Assembly: GCF_014269025.2 (NCBI RefSeq)
Contig: NZ_CP077094.1
Location: 1,426,001 to 1,490,000 of the forward strand
DNA: 64,000 bases
Reading direction: 5' to 3'
Source of the DNA: Pseudomonas promysalinigenes
GTDB lineage: Bacteria; Pseudomonadota; Gammaproteobacteria; Pseudomonadales; Pseudomonadaceae
Shown here in pieces: positions 7,937 to 16,998 of the stretch. The notes under the pieces are model-generated. The model was not told the DNA's origin and did no database searches. It saw only the letters and a program-made list of their open reading frames with translations. Position 1 is the stretch's first letter; each line of letters begins with the position of its first letter. Made by a program: the position numbers and the translations under genes.

Positions 7937-8893
7937 TCATTGCCAGCGCAGCTCGCTGCGCAGCGCCAGGTCCCAGGGTGGAATGGGGCTGAAGCGGCTC
8001 TTGAGAAATTCGAGCAGCAAACGGCTGCGAGAGTTCGTTTCATGTTCAAGGCGCAGTGCATAAATGCCGCTGCTCTCGGCTGCTGGCAGCCCCGCTTCGC
8101 AGAACAGAGGCAACAGTTCGCCACGCAGCAGGTACTCGCTGATCAGCCAAGTAGGTAGGTGGGCGATGCCCAAGCCTGCCAGCGCGCCGAATAACAATGT
8201 CTCGGCATTGTTGGCCGCCATGCGCATGCGCGCCGGGCGGTAGAGGCGCACTTGGCCGTCTACTGCGAAGCGCCAGGCGAACGGTGGTGCTAGGCCATCC
8301 CAGTCGAGGCCGTCGTGGCCGGGCAGCTCGCTGGGGCAAGCGGGCAAGCCACGGCTGGCCAGATAGCCCGGGCTGGCACAAGCTATGCGCACCATCGGTG
8401 CCAGGGTTGTTGCGACCAGCCGGGTATCCGCCAGTGGGCCGGCGCGCAGCACCAGGTCGACTTCGCCCAGATGGCTGCCATGCAGGTCGACGAAGCTGTC
8501 TATCAGCCGCAGTTGTACGTCCAAACCCGGATAGGCCACCAGAAAGTCGGCGATCGCCGGTGCCAGGTGGCGGCGCCCGAAGGCGGCTGGGGCGTCGATG
8601 CGGATCAACCCTTCGGGGGCGCTGCTCAGCGACACTGCCTCGGCGCGTGCCAGGCGTAACTCCTCGATGATGCGCCGGGCACGCTCGGCGAACGCATTGC
8701 CGGCAGGGGTCGGGCGTACGGCATGGGTGCTGCGGGTGAACAGGCGGCTGCCGACAGCGTTTTCCAGGCTGTCGATGCGCCGGGCAACGGCGGAGGGAGT
8801 CAACGGGTGGCGGCGTGCGGCTGCTGAAAAACTGCCGGTTTCCAACACGTCGAGGAACAGGCTCAATTGGTCGGTCAGAATATCGGGGCTCAT
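7937..8893 (-). CDS. LysR family transcriptional regulator
   Basis: A 318-residue LysR-type regulator. The N-terminal HTH (about 5–65) includes GSFSAAARRHPLTPSAVARRIDSLENAVG and FTRSTHAVRPT, followed by a two-lobed effector domain. It is divergent from the TauE/SafE transporter gene across 111 bp that contain a perfect 10-bp inverted repeat, so it probably controls that transporter and itself. Effector unknown. Confidence 0.92.
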   Translation of the reverse strand: MSPDILTDQLSLFLDVLETGSFSAAARRHPLTPSAVARRIDSLENAVGSRLFTRSTHAVRPTPAGNAFAERARRIIEELRLARAEAVSLSSAPEGLIRIDAPAAFGRRHLAPAIADFLVAYPGLDVQLRLIDSFVDLHGSHLGEVDLVLRAGPLADTRLVATTLAPMVRIACASPGYLASRGLPACPSELPGHDGLDWDGLAPPFAWRFAVDGQVRLYRPARMRMAANNAETLLFGALAGLGIAHLPTWLISEYLLRGELLPLFCEAGLPAAESSGIYALRLEHETNSRSRLLLEFLKSRFSPIPPWDLALRSELRWQ

Positions 8894-8914
8894 GATCTCG
8901 GTGCTTTTGCGAAG

Positions 8915-8945
8915 AACGCACAGCCATTGTGCGTTGCTGTGCGTT
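8915..8945. promoter_or_regulatory. Perfect inverted repeat in LysR–tauE intergenic region
   Basis: AACGCACAGC (8915–8924) and GCTGTGCGTT (8936–8945) are exact inverse complements around an 11-bp spacer that holds a further GTGCGTT copy. It lies 22 bp upstream of the LysR start and 60 bp upstream of the transporter start, which fits an autoregulatory operator. There is no T run, so a terminator is unlikely. Confidence 0.5.
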
Positions 8946-9004
8946 TCCCTGCCAGCACGCAGTCGTTAGCATGCTCATATTGATAACCGGCGGATGAGGC
9001 CCTG

Positions 9005-9754
9005 ATGATCGAGTGGTTGATGTATATCGTGCTGGGCGCAGCCCTTGGCACCATGGGGGGATTGTTCGGCATTGGTGGTGGCCTGATCGCCATTCCGGCG
9101 CTGGGCGTTCTGTTTGGCCTTGATCAGCAACTGGCTCAAGGCACGGCGTTGGTGATGGTGGTGCCAAACGTGCTGCTGGCACTGTGGCGCTATCATCAGC
9201 GCAACCGCATCGAATTGCGCCACGCGTTGCCGCTTTCTCTATGCAGCTTTTTGTTCGCCTGGCTGGGCTCGATCTGGGCGGTGGGTATCGATGCCCATTC
9301 CATGCGCTTGGGTTTTGTCGGTTTTCTGGTCGCGCTGGCGGTGTGGAACGTGCTGCGAATGTTCCTCAAGGTCGCACCGCCCAGCACTGAGTTGCGCTAC
9401 CCATGGCCGTGGCTGGCAGTACTGGGCAGCTTCGCCGGCACCATGGGCGGGCTGTTCGGCGTAGGCGGCGCGGTGGTGGCCACGCCCATCCTGACCAGCG
9501 TGTTCGGTACTACCCAAGTGGTGGCTCAAGGCTTGTCGCTGGCGTTGGCGGCGCCGAGCACGTTGGTTACCCTGGTGACCTATGGGGTGCACCACAGTGT
9601 GGACTGGCACGTGGGCATCCCTTTGGCGATTGGTGGCCTGCTGAGCATCAGCTGGGGGGTCAAGCTGGCCCATGCATTGCCCGAGAAGGTGCTGCGGGGG
9701 ATGTTCTGTGTCTTCCTGGTGGTTTGTGCGGTGATGCTGGGCTTCGAGCTGTAG
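9005..9754 (+). CDS. TauE/SafE family membrane transporter (sulfite exporter-like)
   Basis: A 249-residue polytopic inner-membrane protein of the TauE/SafE (DUF81) family with about eight hydrophobic segments. The internal duplication typical of the family is clear: GTMGGLFGIGGGLIAIPAL near residues 14–33 and GTMGGLFGVGGAVVATPIL near 145–163. Members export sulfite, sulfoacetate or other organosulfonates; the actual substrate cannot be told here. The divergent LysR gene is the likely regulator. Confidence 0.9.
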   Translation: MIEWLMYIVLGAALGTMGGLFGIGGGLIAIPALGVLFGLDQQLAQGTALVMVVPNVLLALWRYHQRNRIELRHALPLSLCSFLFAWLGSIWAVGIDAHSMRLGFVGFLVALAVWNVLRMFLKVAPPSTELRYPWPWLAVLGSFAGTMGGLFGVGGAVVATPILTSVFGTTQVVAQGLSLALAAPSTLVTLVTYGVHHSVDWHVGIPLAIGGLLSISWGVKLAHALPEKVLRGMFCVFLVVCAVMLGFEL

Positions 9755-9757
9755 GGC

Positions 9758-10609
9758 TTACATGAACCCTTCGATGATGTAGTCGGCCATGCAATCGGTG
9801 ATTGGCGATTGGCTCTGGCTGTTGCGCAGCAACATCACGTTGGCCATCGGCAGTTGGGGTAGCCCCTCGCTTTCGCCCAGAATGCGAATGTTGCCGCCAA
9901 TCAGGCTCTGCAGTTGCGCCGTCACCGCCAGGCCGGCGGTGACGATGGCAAAAATCGCGGCAAGGCTGGGGCTGGTGTAGGCGATGCGGTAGTCGATGCC
10001 TTGGGCTTCCAGAGCATTGCAGGTCCAGGCGCGGCAGAAACAGTCGGTGTTGAACAGTGCCAAGGGGATCGGCCGCTGCTCCTGGGGGTAAAACCCCTCG
10101 GCAGCGGCCCACACCAGCCGCTCCTGACGCAGCAATTGGCCAACCTCGTTGCCTGGCTCGCGGGTGACGATGGTCAAATCCAGGTCCTGGCGCAGCAGCA
10201 GTTGCCGGGACGAGTCGCAATGCACCTCTACCTGAACCAGTGGGTATGCCTGGGCGAAGCTGGAGAGAATGGTTGGCAGAAAGCGCATGGCGTAGTCATC
10301 GGGCGTGCCGATGCGCACCAGGCCGACCATGTGCGGCATGCGTAACGTGTTGAACACCTCCCCGTGCAGTTTCAGAATGCGCCGGGCATAGCCCAGCAAT
10401 ACCTGCCCCTCGGCAGTCAGGCGCACCTGGCGGCCATCGCGCTCGAACAACTGGCGCTGAAGAATGTCCTCCTCCAGGCGTTTCATCTGCATGCTGACCG
10501 CCGATTGGGTACGGTTGACCACCTCACCGGCGCGGGTGAACCCACCTTGCTCGGCAATCGCAACGAAGGTGCGCAGTACATCAGCGTCGAGGCTCTGGTA
10601 TTGGGACAT
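9758..10609 (-). CDS. LysR family transcriptional regulator
   Basis: A 283-residue LysR-type regulator starting MSQYQSLDADVLRTFVAIAE. The HTH (about 9–68) has GGFTRAGEVVNRTQSAVSMQ and LFERDGRQVRLT; the effector domain follows (GLVRIGTPDDYAMRFLPTIL). The start at 10609 places the HTH at the usual distance; the longer frame to 10756 adds unrelated residues. Its stop is 4 bp from the convergent TauE/SafE stop. It is divergent from a DUF1127 gene, a pairing that suggests the small protein is a target. Confidence 0.9.
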   Translation of the reverse strand: MSQYQSLDADVLRTFVAIAEQGGFTRAGEVVNRTQSAVSMQMKRLEEDILQRQLFERDGRQVRLTAEGQVLLGYARRILKLHGEVFNTLRMPHMVGLVRIGTPDDYAMRFLPTILSSFAQAYPLVQVEVHCDSSRQLLLRQDLDLTIVTREPGNEVGQLLRQERLVWAAAEGFYPQEQRPIPLALFNTDCFCRAWTCNALEAQGIDYRIAYTSPSLAAIFAIVTAGLAVTAQLQSLIGGNIRILGESEGLPQLPMANVMLLRNSQSQSPITDCMADYIIEGFM

Positions 10610-10624
10610 TGCATCAATCTCCGA

Positions 10625-10637
10625 GATGCATTGCATC
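10625..10637. promoter_or_regulatory. Small palindrome GATGCATTGCATC upstream of LysR gene
   Basis: GATGC-ATT-GCATC is a dyad 15 bp upstream of the LysR start, in the 96-bp divergent space with the DUF1127 gene; a further TTGCATC overlaps the start. It is a possible autoregulatory site; weak by-eye evidence. Confidence 0.35.
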
Positions 10638-10705
10638 AGAAACATTCGTTGGATTGATCTTAAGCCTGAGCCGAGACTGAAGCCATCAACACGGAGGGCT
10701 TCACG

Positions 10706-10924
10706 ATGAAAGGTCATGTCAGCAATATTCAGCAACCTGCCTTTTCCCTGACCCACCTATGGCATGTAGCCATTGAGCGCCCGGCCAGGTGGGTGCAGCT
10801 TTATCGCCAGCGCCAGGAGCTTGCCAGCCTGAGTGACGCGACACTGCATGACCTGGGCTTGAGCCGAGCGGACATCCAGCAAGAGTCCGAGCGGCATTTC
10901 TGGGATGACCCGCTGCGCAAATAG
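10706..10924 (+). CDS. DUF1127 domain small protein (YjiS-like)
   Basis: A 72-residue protein. The C-terminal 40 residues carry the DUF1127/YjiS pattern: W…RQRQELASLSDATLHDLGLSRADI, an arginine-rich helix followed by the L-x-D-L-G-L-S-R-x-x-I motif. Family members are small, often RNA-binding or stress/phosphate-linked proteins; the role here is unknown. A good AGGG site precedes ATG 10706. Divergent from the LysR gene. Confidence 0.88.
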   Translation: MKGHVSNIQQPAFSLTHLWHVAIERPARWVQLYRQRQELASLSDATLHDLGLSRADIQQESERHFWDDPLRK

Positions 10925-10942
10925 GCCAAGGCTGCAATGGGC

Positions 10943-11025
10943 GATTCGCCGGTGAGCCCGCTCCTACTAGCGCTGCGCACGCTTTGCGGCGAGCGCTAAT
11001 CGGTAGGAGCGGCTTGAGCGGCGAG
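10943..11025. repeat. Inverted REP pair (P. putida type)
   Basis: Two facing copies, 10943–10967 (ending CCCGCTCCTAC) and 11003–11025 (beginning GTAGGAGCGG), form a BIME-like pair between the DUF1127 and DAHP synthase genes, whose 3' ends converge here. Confidence 0.75.
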
Positions 11026-11044
11026 GCAACTGCACAGCTTGCGC

Positions 11045-12394
11045 TTAGCGCCGCACCTGCTTGAGGGTCTCTGCGATTAGGAAGGCCAGCTCCAACGACT
11101 GATCGGCGTTCATACGCGGGTCGCAGTGGGTGTGATAGCGGTCGGACAAAGCGTCCTCGGTGATCGGACGAGCACCACCGATGCACTCAGTGACGTTCTG
11201 CCCAGTCATTTCGATGTGGATGCCGCCGGCATGGCTGCCTTCGGCATGGTGCACTTGGAAGAACTGCTTCACCTCATCGAGGATCTGCGCAAAGTCCCGA
11301 GTCTTGTAGCCGCTGCTGGCTTTGATGGTATTGCCGTGCATCGGGTCGCAGCTCCACAGCACCTTGCGCCCCTCGCGCTCGACGGTGCGGATCAGCCCAG
11401 GCAAGTGCGCGCCTACCTTGCCCGCGCCCATGCGCACGATCAGGTTGAGACGACCAGGGTCGTTGGCCGGGTTGAGGGTGTCGATCAGGCGGATGAGCTC
11501 GTCGGGGTTCATGCTGGGGCCAACCTTGACCCCGATCGGGTTGTGCACGCCACGCAGAAACTCGACGTGGGCCCCGTCCAGCTGGCGGGTGCGGTCGCCA
11601 ATCCAGAGCATGTGCGCGGAGCAGTCGTAGTAGTCGCCGGTCAGGCTGTCCTGGCGTACGAAAGCTTCCTCATAATTGAGCAGCAAGGCTTCGTGGGCTG
11701 TGAAGAAACTGGTTTCGCGAAGCTGCGGCGCGCTGTCCAGGCCGCAGGCGCGCATGAAAGCCAGGGTTTCATCGATACGGTTGGCCAACTGGTGGTACTT
11801 GTCGGCCAGCGCCGAGTTGGCGATGAAGTCCAGGTTCCATTTATGCACCTGATGCAGGTCGGCAAAACCACCCTGGGCGAAGGCGCGCAGCAAGTTCAGG
11901 CTGGCGGTGGCCTGGTGGTAAGCCTGCAGCAGGCGCTCCGGGTCCGGCACGCGGCTTTTTTCGTCAAAGCCGATGCCGTTGACGATATCGCCACGGTAGG
12001 CGGGCAGGGTGACGTTGCCAATGGTTTCATCACCGGCTGAGCGCGGCTTGGCGAACTGCCCGGCCATGCGGCCGACCTTGACCACCGGGCAGCCAGCAGC
12101 GAATGTCATCACGATGGCCATCTGCAGCAGCACCTTGAAGGTGTCGCGGATCTTGGCCGCCGAGAACTCGGCAAAGCTTTCGGCGCAGTCGCCGCCCTGC
12201 AACAGGAAGGCGCGGCCCTCGGTGACCTCGGTGAACTGCCGGCGCAACTCGCGGGCCTCGCCAGCGAATACCAGCGGTGGGTAGCTGGCCAGGGTCTGCT
12301 CGACCCGCTGCAGGTGCGCGGCATCGGGGTAGGTCGGTTGCTGCTGGATCGGCAGGGCACGCCAGCTGTCAGGGCTCCACGGTCGGTTCATCAC
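11045..12394 (-). CDS. 3-deoxy-7-phosphoheptulonate synthase, class II
   Basis: A 449-residue class II (plant/AroAII type) DAHP synthase, condensing PEP and erythrose-4-phosphate in the first step of the shikimate pathway; metal-dependent, cytoplasmic. Family hallmarks are [11 protein letters not shown] (about 82–92), PRSAGDE, KWNLDF, the [13 protein letters not shown] strand, [10 protein letters not shown], and [18 protein letters not shown] followed by [18 protein letters not shown] at the C-terminus, with conserved Cys, His, Glu and Asp for metal binding. Start is MMNRPWS (12394) or the second Met at 12391. It is a single-gene unit; the 115 bp upstream separate it from the divergent methyltransferase-fold gene. 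Gene name varies between annotations, so none is given. Confidence 0.96.
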   Translation of the reverse strand: MMNRPWSPDSWRALPIQQQPTYPDAAHLQRVEQTLASYPPLVFAGEARELRRQFTEVTEGRAFLLQGGDCAESFAEFSAAKIRDTFKVLLQMAIVMTFAAGCPVVKVGRMAGQFAKPRSAGDETIGNVTLPAYRGDIVNGIGFDEKSRVPDPERLLQAYHQATASLNLLRAFAQGGFADLHQVHKWNLDFIANSALADKYHQLANRIDETLAFMRACGLDSAPQLRETSFFTAHEALLLNYEEAFVRQDSLTGDYYDCSAHMLWIGDRTRQLDGAHVEFLRGVHNPIGVKVGPSMNPDELIRLIDTLNPANDPGRLNLIVRMGAGKVGAHLPGLIRTVEREGRKVLWSCDPMHGNTIKASSGYKTRDFAQILDEVKQFFQVHHAEGSHAGGIHIEMTGQNVTECIGGARPITEDALSDRYHTHCDPRMNADQSLELAFLIAETLKQVRR

Positions 12395-12509
12395 AGGCTC
12401 GATTATTGGCTGTTTGGGCTGACTGCCATGGTAACAGTTGGCACCGCGCTTGTTGCATCCGGGGTGTTGGCGGACAATGCGCGTTTTTGCGCGGGTGAGT
12501 GGCAGGTAA

Positions 12510-13265
12510 ATGGCGACGGAGCGGGAAGAAAAGCTGCTGGCCCGGGTGGAGGATGCGTTCGGTGTGATCAGCGTGTACGAGGTGGACGATTACCGCTTCC
12601 TCGAGTTTGGTGACGCCATCGAGCAAAGCTGTGTGTTCACCGCAGACCCAAGCTGGCTCGAATACGACTACACCCGTGCCATGCTGGTGGGCGCGCTATG
12701 TCATGAGCAGCCGGAAAGCGCGCTGTTTCTTGGTCTGGGCGCTGGCACCTTGACTCAAGCGTGTATGAAATTTCTGCCGCTGGAGGACATCGAGGCCATC
12801 GAGTTGCGTGCAGACGTGCCGCGCCTGGCCATGCAATACCTGGGGCTGGACGATGACCCGCGCCTTTATGTGCGCATTGGCGATGCCGTGCAGTTACTGA
12901 CCACCGCAGAGCAGGCCGACCTGCTTTTCGTCGACCTGTATACCGACCATGGGCCGGGTGTCGGGCACCTGGCGTGGAATTTTCTCGAAAACTGCCAGAA
13001 GCAGCTCAACCCGGGCGGCTGGCTGGTGATCAACCAGTGGGCTACTGACGATGGCAAGCCGCTGGGTGCCGCGTTGCTGCGAGGATTGTACCATCGGCAC
13101 TACTGGGAACTGCCGGTCAAGGAGGGCAATGTGATCTTGCTGGTGCCGGCAGACCTGGACCAAGCACTGGACATCGACGGCCTGCGGGCGCGGGCCGAGG
13201 CCTTGGCGCCGCGGTTGGGATATAGCCTGGAAGGCCTGATCCGCGAGATCCGGCCTGCCACTTGA
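12510..13265 (+). CDS. Spermidine synthase-like / SAM-dependent methyltransferase-fold protein
   Basis: A 251-residue Rossmann-fold protein of the spermidine-synthase-like group. SAM/dcSAM motif I is [16 protein letters not shown], followed by IEAIELR (acidic end of strand 2), and the substrate-side segment is [13 protein letters not shown]. True polyamine synthases have an additional N-terminal beta domain and a strictly conserved catalytic Asp; here the N-terminal part is short. Activity as an aminopropyltransferase is therefore uncertain. The gene is divergent from the DAHP synthase and followed by a REP pair. Confidence 0.82.
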   Translation: MATEREEKLLARVEDAFGVISVYEVDDYRFLEFGDAIEQSCVFTADPSWLEYDYTRAMLVGALCHEQPESALFLGLGAGTLTQACMKFLPLEDIEAIELRADVPRLAMQYLGLDDDPRLYVRIGDAVQLLTTAEQADLLFVDLYTDHGPGVGHLAWNFLENCQKQLNPGGWLVINQWATDDGKPLGAALLRGLYHRHYWELPVKEGNVILLVPADLDQALDIDGLRARAEALAPRLGYSLEGLIREIRPAT

Positions 13266-13274
13266 AGGCCGTGC

Positions 13275-13350
13275 TGGCCTCTTCGCGGGTCAACCCGCTT
13301 CTAGCTGGCTGGGCGGACCCAATAGAACGGGTTCACCCGCGAAAAAGCCA
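13275..13350. repeat. Inverted REP pair (P. putida type)
   Basis: CTCTTCGCGGGTCAACCCGC (within 13275–13303) faces ACGGGTTCACCCGCGAAAAAG (within 13323–13350); together they form an inverted pair just after the spermidine-synthase-like gene. Confidence 0.8.
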
Positions 13351-13452
13351 AGGCGGTGCCTTTATGCAAAAACGATTCAGTCAATAAGCATTGATGGCGA
13401 GATACTGGCCGAAGGGCCAGAAAAATTTCCTCACTCCCTGGTGTATTTCAGG

Positions 13453-13676
13453 TATAGTACGCGCCGGTCTTTTAGCGGGCCTCAAAATCAGGTGGTGCAA
13501 ATCCCCCGAGTCCAGCTTCGGCTGCACGTCCGCTAGGCGGACCTTCCTAAAGTTTTCTTTTTCAATCGTTTTCGCAAATCCCCGCCGACAAAGCTGCCTG
13601 GGTGACCGTTCCGGTCTTTCAAGGCACGTGCAGCTTTGCAGCATGGGTCTTTGCGGATGCACTTAGAGGCAGACCC
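13453..13676 (+). promoter_or_regulatory. Promoter (-10) and long structured leader of the DEAD helicase gene
   Basis: A -10 element TATAGT (13453–13458) implies a start near 13465 and a 5' leader of about 210 nt with no ORF. The leader contains a perfect hairpin GTCCGC-TAG-GCGGAC (13528–13542) and a second CAGCTTCGGCTG hairpin just before it. The E. coli csdA/deaD message also has a leader of more than 200 nt that controls cold-shock expression, so a similar post-transcriptional control is plausible here. No convincing -35 is seen. Confidence 0.5.
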
Positions 13677-15356
13677 ATGACCCAGGAAACCGGCGGCTTC
13701 GCCGCTCTCGATCTTAATCCGAACATTGTTGCTGCCGTTCTGGCTACCGGCTATGAAGAGCCGTCCGCTATTCAGCAACAATCGATCCCGATCATCCTCG
13801 CCGGTCACGACATGATCGGCCAGGCGCAGACTGGCACCGGCAAGACCGCTGCCTTCGCCCTGCCGATCCTCAACAAGATCGATGTGAGCAAGCGCGAGCC
13901 GCAAGCCCTGATCCTGGCGCCAACCCGTGAGTTGGCGCTGCAAGTAGCCACCGCTTTCGAAACCTACGCCAAGCAGATGCCGGGCGTTAATGTAGTGGCG
14001 GTATACGGTGGTGCCCCAATGGGCCCACAGCTGCGTGCCATTCGCAACGGTGCGCAAATCGTCGTCGCTACCCCAGGCCGCCTGTGCGACCACCTGCGCC
14101 GCGACGAAAAAGTCCTCTCCACCGTTCAGTACCTGGTGCTGGACGAGGCGGACGAAATGCTCAAGCTGGGCTTCATGGACGACCTCGAAGTGATCTTCGA
14201 CGCCATCCCGGCCAGCCGTCAGACCGTATTGTTCTCCGCGACCCTGCCATCGTCGATCCGCTCGATCGCCGAACGCCACCTGCGTGAGCCCAAGCACGTC
14301 AAGATCCAGAGCAAGACCCAGACCGTTACCGCGATCGACCAGGCCCACCTGATGGTCCACGCTGACCAGAAGATCCCGGCTGTACTGCGTCTGCTGGAGG
14401 TCGAGGAATTCGACGCGCTGATCGCCTTCGTGCGTACCAAGCAAGCCACCCTGGACCTGGCTGCCGCCCTGGAAGCCAAAGGCTACAAGGCTGCCGCGCT
14501 GAACGGCGACATCGCCCAGAACCAGCGTGAGCGCGTGATCGACTCGCTCAAGGACGGCCGTCTGGACATCGTCGTCGCCACCGACGTCGCTGCCCGTGGC
14601 CTGGACGTACCGCGTATCACTCACGTGTTCAACGTCGACATGCCGTACGACCCAGAGTCCTACGTGCACCGTATCGGCCGTACCGGTCGTGCTGGTCGTG
14701 ATGGCCGTGCGCTGCTGCTGGTCACCCCGCGCGAGCGTCGCATGCTGCAGGTGATCGAGCGTGTGACCGGGCAGAAGGTGGCCGAGGCGCGCCTGCCGAA
14801 CGCCCAGGCTGTGCTCGATGCCCGCATCAAGAAGCTCACCTCGAGCCTGGCGCCGCTGGTTGCCGAAGCCGAGGCCACCCATGGCGAGCTGTTCGACCGC
14901 TTGACTACCGACCTCGGTTGCAGTGCCCGTGCCCTGGCTTCGGCCCTGCTGCGCAAGGCCACCAATGGTCAGGCGCTGGACCTGGCTGCGGTAGAGCGCG
15001 AGCAACCGCTGGTGCCAAGCTTCGCACCGCGCGGCGAGCGTACCGAACGTGGCGAGCGCACTGAGCGTGGCGAGCGTGGTGACCGCGAGCGTCGTGCGCC
15101 AATGCCGCTGGCCGAAGGCCGCGTGCGCTGCCGTACCGCTTTGGGTGCCCGTGACGGTATCGCTGCCAAGAACCTGTTGGGTGCGATCCTCAACGAAGGT
15201 GGCCTGGCTCGTGATGCCATCGGCCGGATCCAGGTACGCGACAGCTTCAGCCTGATCGAGCTGCCGGAAGATGGTCTGGAGCGTCTGCTGACCAAGCTCA
15301 AGGACACTCGTGTTGCCGGTAAGCAGCTGAAGCTGCGCCGTTATCGCGAAGACTGA
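13677..15356 (+). CDS. deaD: ATP-dependent DEAD-box RNA helicase (DeaD/CsdA type)
   Basis: A 559-residue RNA helicase involved in ribosome biogenesis and mRNA remodelling, typically at low temperature. Motifs in order: Q motif (FAALDLNP…GYEEPSAIQ), Walker A AQTGTGKT (50–57), PTREL (82–86), TPGR, DEAD (156–159), SAT (187–189), ARGLD and HRIGRTGRAGR (331–341). A basic-acidic linker with repeated RGERTE units (about 452–472) joins the core to a C-terminal DbpA-like RNA-binding domain (483–555). ATG 13677 is the family start; the frame upstream to 13602 lies in the leader. The length is a little shorter than the E. coli protein. A bidirectional terminator follows. Confidence 0.95.
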   Translation: MTQETGGFAALDLNPNIVAAVLATGYEEPSAIQQQSIPIILAGHDMIGQAQTGTGKTAAFALPILNKIDVSKREPQALILAPTRELALQVATAFETYAKQMPGVNVVAVYGGAPMGPQLRAIRNGAQIVVATPGRLCDHLRRDEKVLSTVQYLVLDEADEMLKLGFMDDLEVIFDAIPASRQTVLFSATLPSSIRSIAERHLREPKHVKIQSKTQTVTAIDQAHLMVHADQKIPAVLRLLEVEEFDALIAFVRTKQATLDLAAALEAKGYKAAALNGDIAQNQRERVIDSLKDGRLDIVVATDVAARGLDVPRITHVFNVDMPYDPESYVHRIGRTGRAGRDGRALLLVTPRERRMLQVIERVTGQKVAEARLPNAQAVLDARIKKLTSSLAPLVAEAEATHGELFDRLTTDLGCSARALASALLRKATNGQALDLAAVEREQPLVPSFAPRGERTERGERTERGERGDRERRAPMPLAEGRVRCRTALGARDGIAAKNLLGAILNEGGLARDAIGRIQVRDSFSLIELPEDGLERLLTKLKDTRVAGKQLKLRRYRED

Positions 15357-15366
15357 TCCTGTCACG

Positions 15367-15401
15367 AAAAAAATCCCCGACATTGGTCGGGGATTTTTTT
15401 T
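15367..15401. terminator. Bidirectional terminator between deaD and ygiD
   Basis: AAAAAATCCCCGAC / GTCGGGGATTTTTTTT is a strong hairpin with A and T runs, placed 10 bp after the helicase stop and downstream of the convergent dioxygenase gene. Confidence 0.93.
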
Positions 15402-15444
15402 GCCTCTGGTGTTTTCAGCGCAATGGCATTGCCGCTGGCATGGC

Positions 15445-16197
15445 TCAGTCGAACCGATAGATGTCCATGCCCAGCGCCCCCAGGGTGAAGCCTTGGTGCA
15501 CGATGCCGAACTTGCCTCCAGCGCCTAGCGCGAAAAACAGCGGTAGCAGATGCTCCTCGCTGGGGTGGTTGCGAGCGGCAAAAGGCGCCTGTTTGCGGTA
15601 ATCCAGTAGCGCTGCCTGGTCGTTAGCCTTAAGTCGCTCTACAACCCAGTCCCGGAATGCCAGCGCCCAGGGTTCGATCACGTCGGGCCCGGCGTGCCAG
15701 TCGAGTTCACCGAGGTTGTGCGTGATGCTGCCAGAGCCAATCAGCAGAATACCTTCCTGGCGCAACTCAGCCAGCGCCTTGCCGACCTTGAGCTGAAGGT
15801 CCGGCCCCGACTGGCTGGGTAGCGATACCTGAATCACCGGGATGCTCGCATCTGGGTACATCAGTGACAGCGGCACCCATGTGCCGTGATCGAATGGTCG
15901 TTGCAGGTCCTGGCGTGCCTGTAGGCGTTCGGCCACGCGGCTGGCCAGGGCGGGCTCGCCAGGTGCCGGGTATTGCACAGCGTAAAGTGCGGGTGGAAAA
16001 CCGTAGAAGTCATGCCAGGTTTCTGGCTGTGCAGCGCTGGTCACCAGCAATTCACGGCTCTCCCAGTGCGCCGAGACAACCACGATCGCCTTGGGTTTTG
16101 GCAGGGCGTTGGCCAGCGCAGCCAAGGCCGGCCCGCTGGCGCCAGGTTGCAGGGCGAGCATGGGCGAACCGTGGGAAATGAACAGGCTGGGCAGCAT
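15445..16197 (-). CDS. ygiD: DODA-type (YgiD) extradiol dioxygenase
   Basis: A 250-residue LigB-fold extradiol ring-opening dioxygenase of the YgiD family; E. coli YgiD opens L-DOPA to 4,5-seco-DOPA. Likely metal ligands are His9 (FISHGSP), His44 (VSAHWES) and His216 (HPSEEHLLPL); His104 and His160 (GSGSITHNL) are the other conserved histidines. The spacing of these residues follows E. coli YgiD with a constant offset. Cytoplasmic. It is divergent from tpm. Confidence 0.92.
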   Translation of the reverse strand: MLPSLFISHGSPMLALQPGASGPALAALANALPKPKAIVVVSAHWESRELLVTSAAQPETWHDFYGFPPALYAVQYPAPGEPALASRVAERLQARQDLQRPFDHGTWVPLSLMYPDASIPVIQVSLPSQSGPDLQLKVGKALAELRQEGILLIGSGSITHNLGELDWHAGPDVIEPWALAFRDWVVERLKANDQAALLDYRKQAPFAARNHPSEEHLLPLFFALGAGGKFGIVHQGFTLGALGMDIYRFD

Positions 16198-16299
16198 GGT
16201 GAGGGTCCTGAGGTTTAAGATGCAACCATCTTCGTTCAGCTATCGATCGAAATCCAAATCAAGTTTTACCGGTAAATCATCTAAATATTGGGAGTGATC

Positions 16300-16950
16300 A
16301 TGGAGCCAGCGTTCTGGCAGCAGCGATGGGCCGACAACCAGATCGGCTTTCACCAGGCGCAGGTCAACCCGTACTTGCAACAGTACTGGCCACACCTGCA
16401 GTTAGCCCACGGCAGCCGTGTGCTGGTGCCGCTGTGCGGTAAAAGTCTGGACCTGGCCTGGCTGGCGGGGCAGGGGTATCGCGTGCTGGGTGTGGAGTTG
16501 TCGCAGCGCGCGGTGGCAGCGTTTTTTCATGAGCACGGGCTTGAGCCCAAAATTGTGCAAAAGGGAGACTTCGAGATCTGGCGCCACGGCGACGTCGAGG
16601 TGTGGTGTGGCGATTTTTTTGCCCTTCAGCCAGAGGACCTTGCTGATTGCGTGGCGCTCTATGACCGAGCGGCGCTGATTGCCCTGCCGGTGCACATGCG
16701 TCTGGCGTACGTGCAGGCGTTGTCGCGTTCGCTGCCCGCCCGCTGCAGCGGGCTGTTGGTGACTTTGGATTACGACCAGGCGCTGCTGGCCGGGCCGCCA
16801 TTCTCGGTAGGTGACGAAGAAGTTCGAATGGGCTTGGCCGGGTGGCAAGTCGATGAGCTCAAGGCCGTGGAGCTTATTGAGCAAAGCCCTAAGTTTTCAC
16901 AGGCGGGGGTTTGCAGCCTGGTGGAGCGGGTTTATCAGATCAGCAGGTAG
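16300..16950 (+). CDS. tpm: Thiopurine S-methyltransferase
   Basis: A 216-residue SAM-dependent methyltransferase of the TPMT family; in bacteria it also methylates selenium/tellurium species and thiols. Characteristic segments are FWQQRWADNQIGFHQ at the N-terminus, VLVPLCGKSLDLAWLAGQGY (SAM motif), GVELSQRAVAAFF and YDRAALIALP. ATG 16300 preceded by TTGGGAG is the proper start; the frame from 16288 adds four residues. A minus-strand terminator of htpX follows. Confidence 0.95.
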   Translation: MEPAFWQQRWADNQIGFHQAQVNPYLQQYWPHLQLAHGSRVLVPLCGKSLDLAWLAGQGYRVLGVELSQRAVAAFFHEHGLEPKIVQKGDFEIWRHGDVEVWCGDFFALQPEDLADCVALYDRAALIALPVHMRLAYVQALSRSLPARCSGLLVTLDYDQALLAGPPFSVGDEEVRMGLAGWQVDELKAVELIEQSPKFSQAGVCSLVERVYQISR

Positions 16951-16954
16951 CGAT

Positions 16955-16982
16955 GAAAAAAAGGGCGACCGAAGTCGCCCTT
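16955..16982 (-). terminator. Terminator of htpX
   Basis: The hairpin AGGGCGAC-CGAA-GTCGCCCT is flanked on the plus strand by an A run (16956–16962), i.e. a T run on the minus strand, so it terminates htpX. It lies 17 bp after the htpX stop. Confidence 0.88.
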
Positions 16983-16998
16983 GTCTGCCCGTGAAGAG

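Noticed and set aside
15003..15095. Short tandem DNA repeats in the helicase gene as a possible CRISPR or minisatellite
   Set aside because: They encode the RGERTE-type linker of the helicase; in frame and expected for the family. No CRISPR array was seen anywhere in the window.
13533..15383. 616-residue open frame antisense to the DEAD helicase gene
   Set aside because: High-GC antisense frame opposite a strongly conserved gene; composition (Val/Gln/Gly/Leu-rich, no motifs) is typical of shadow frames.
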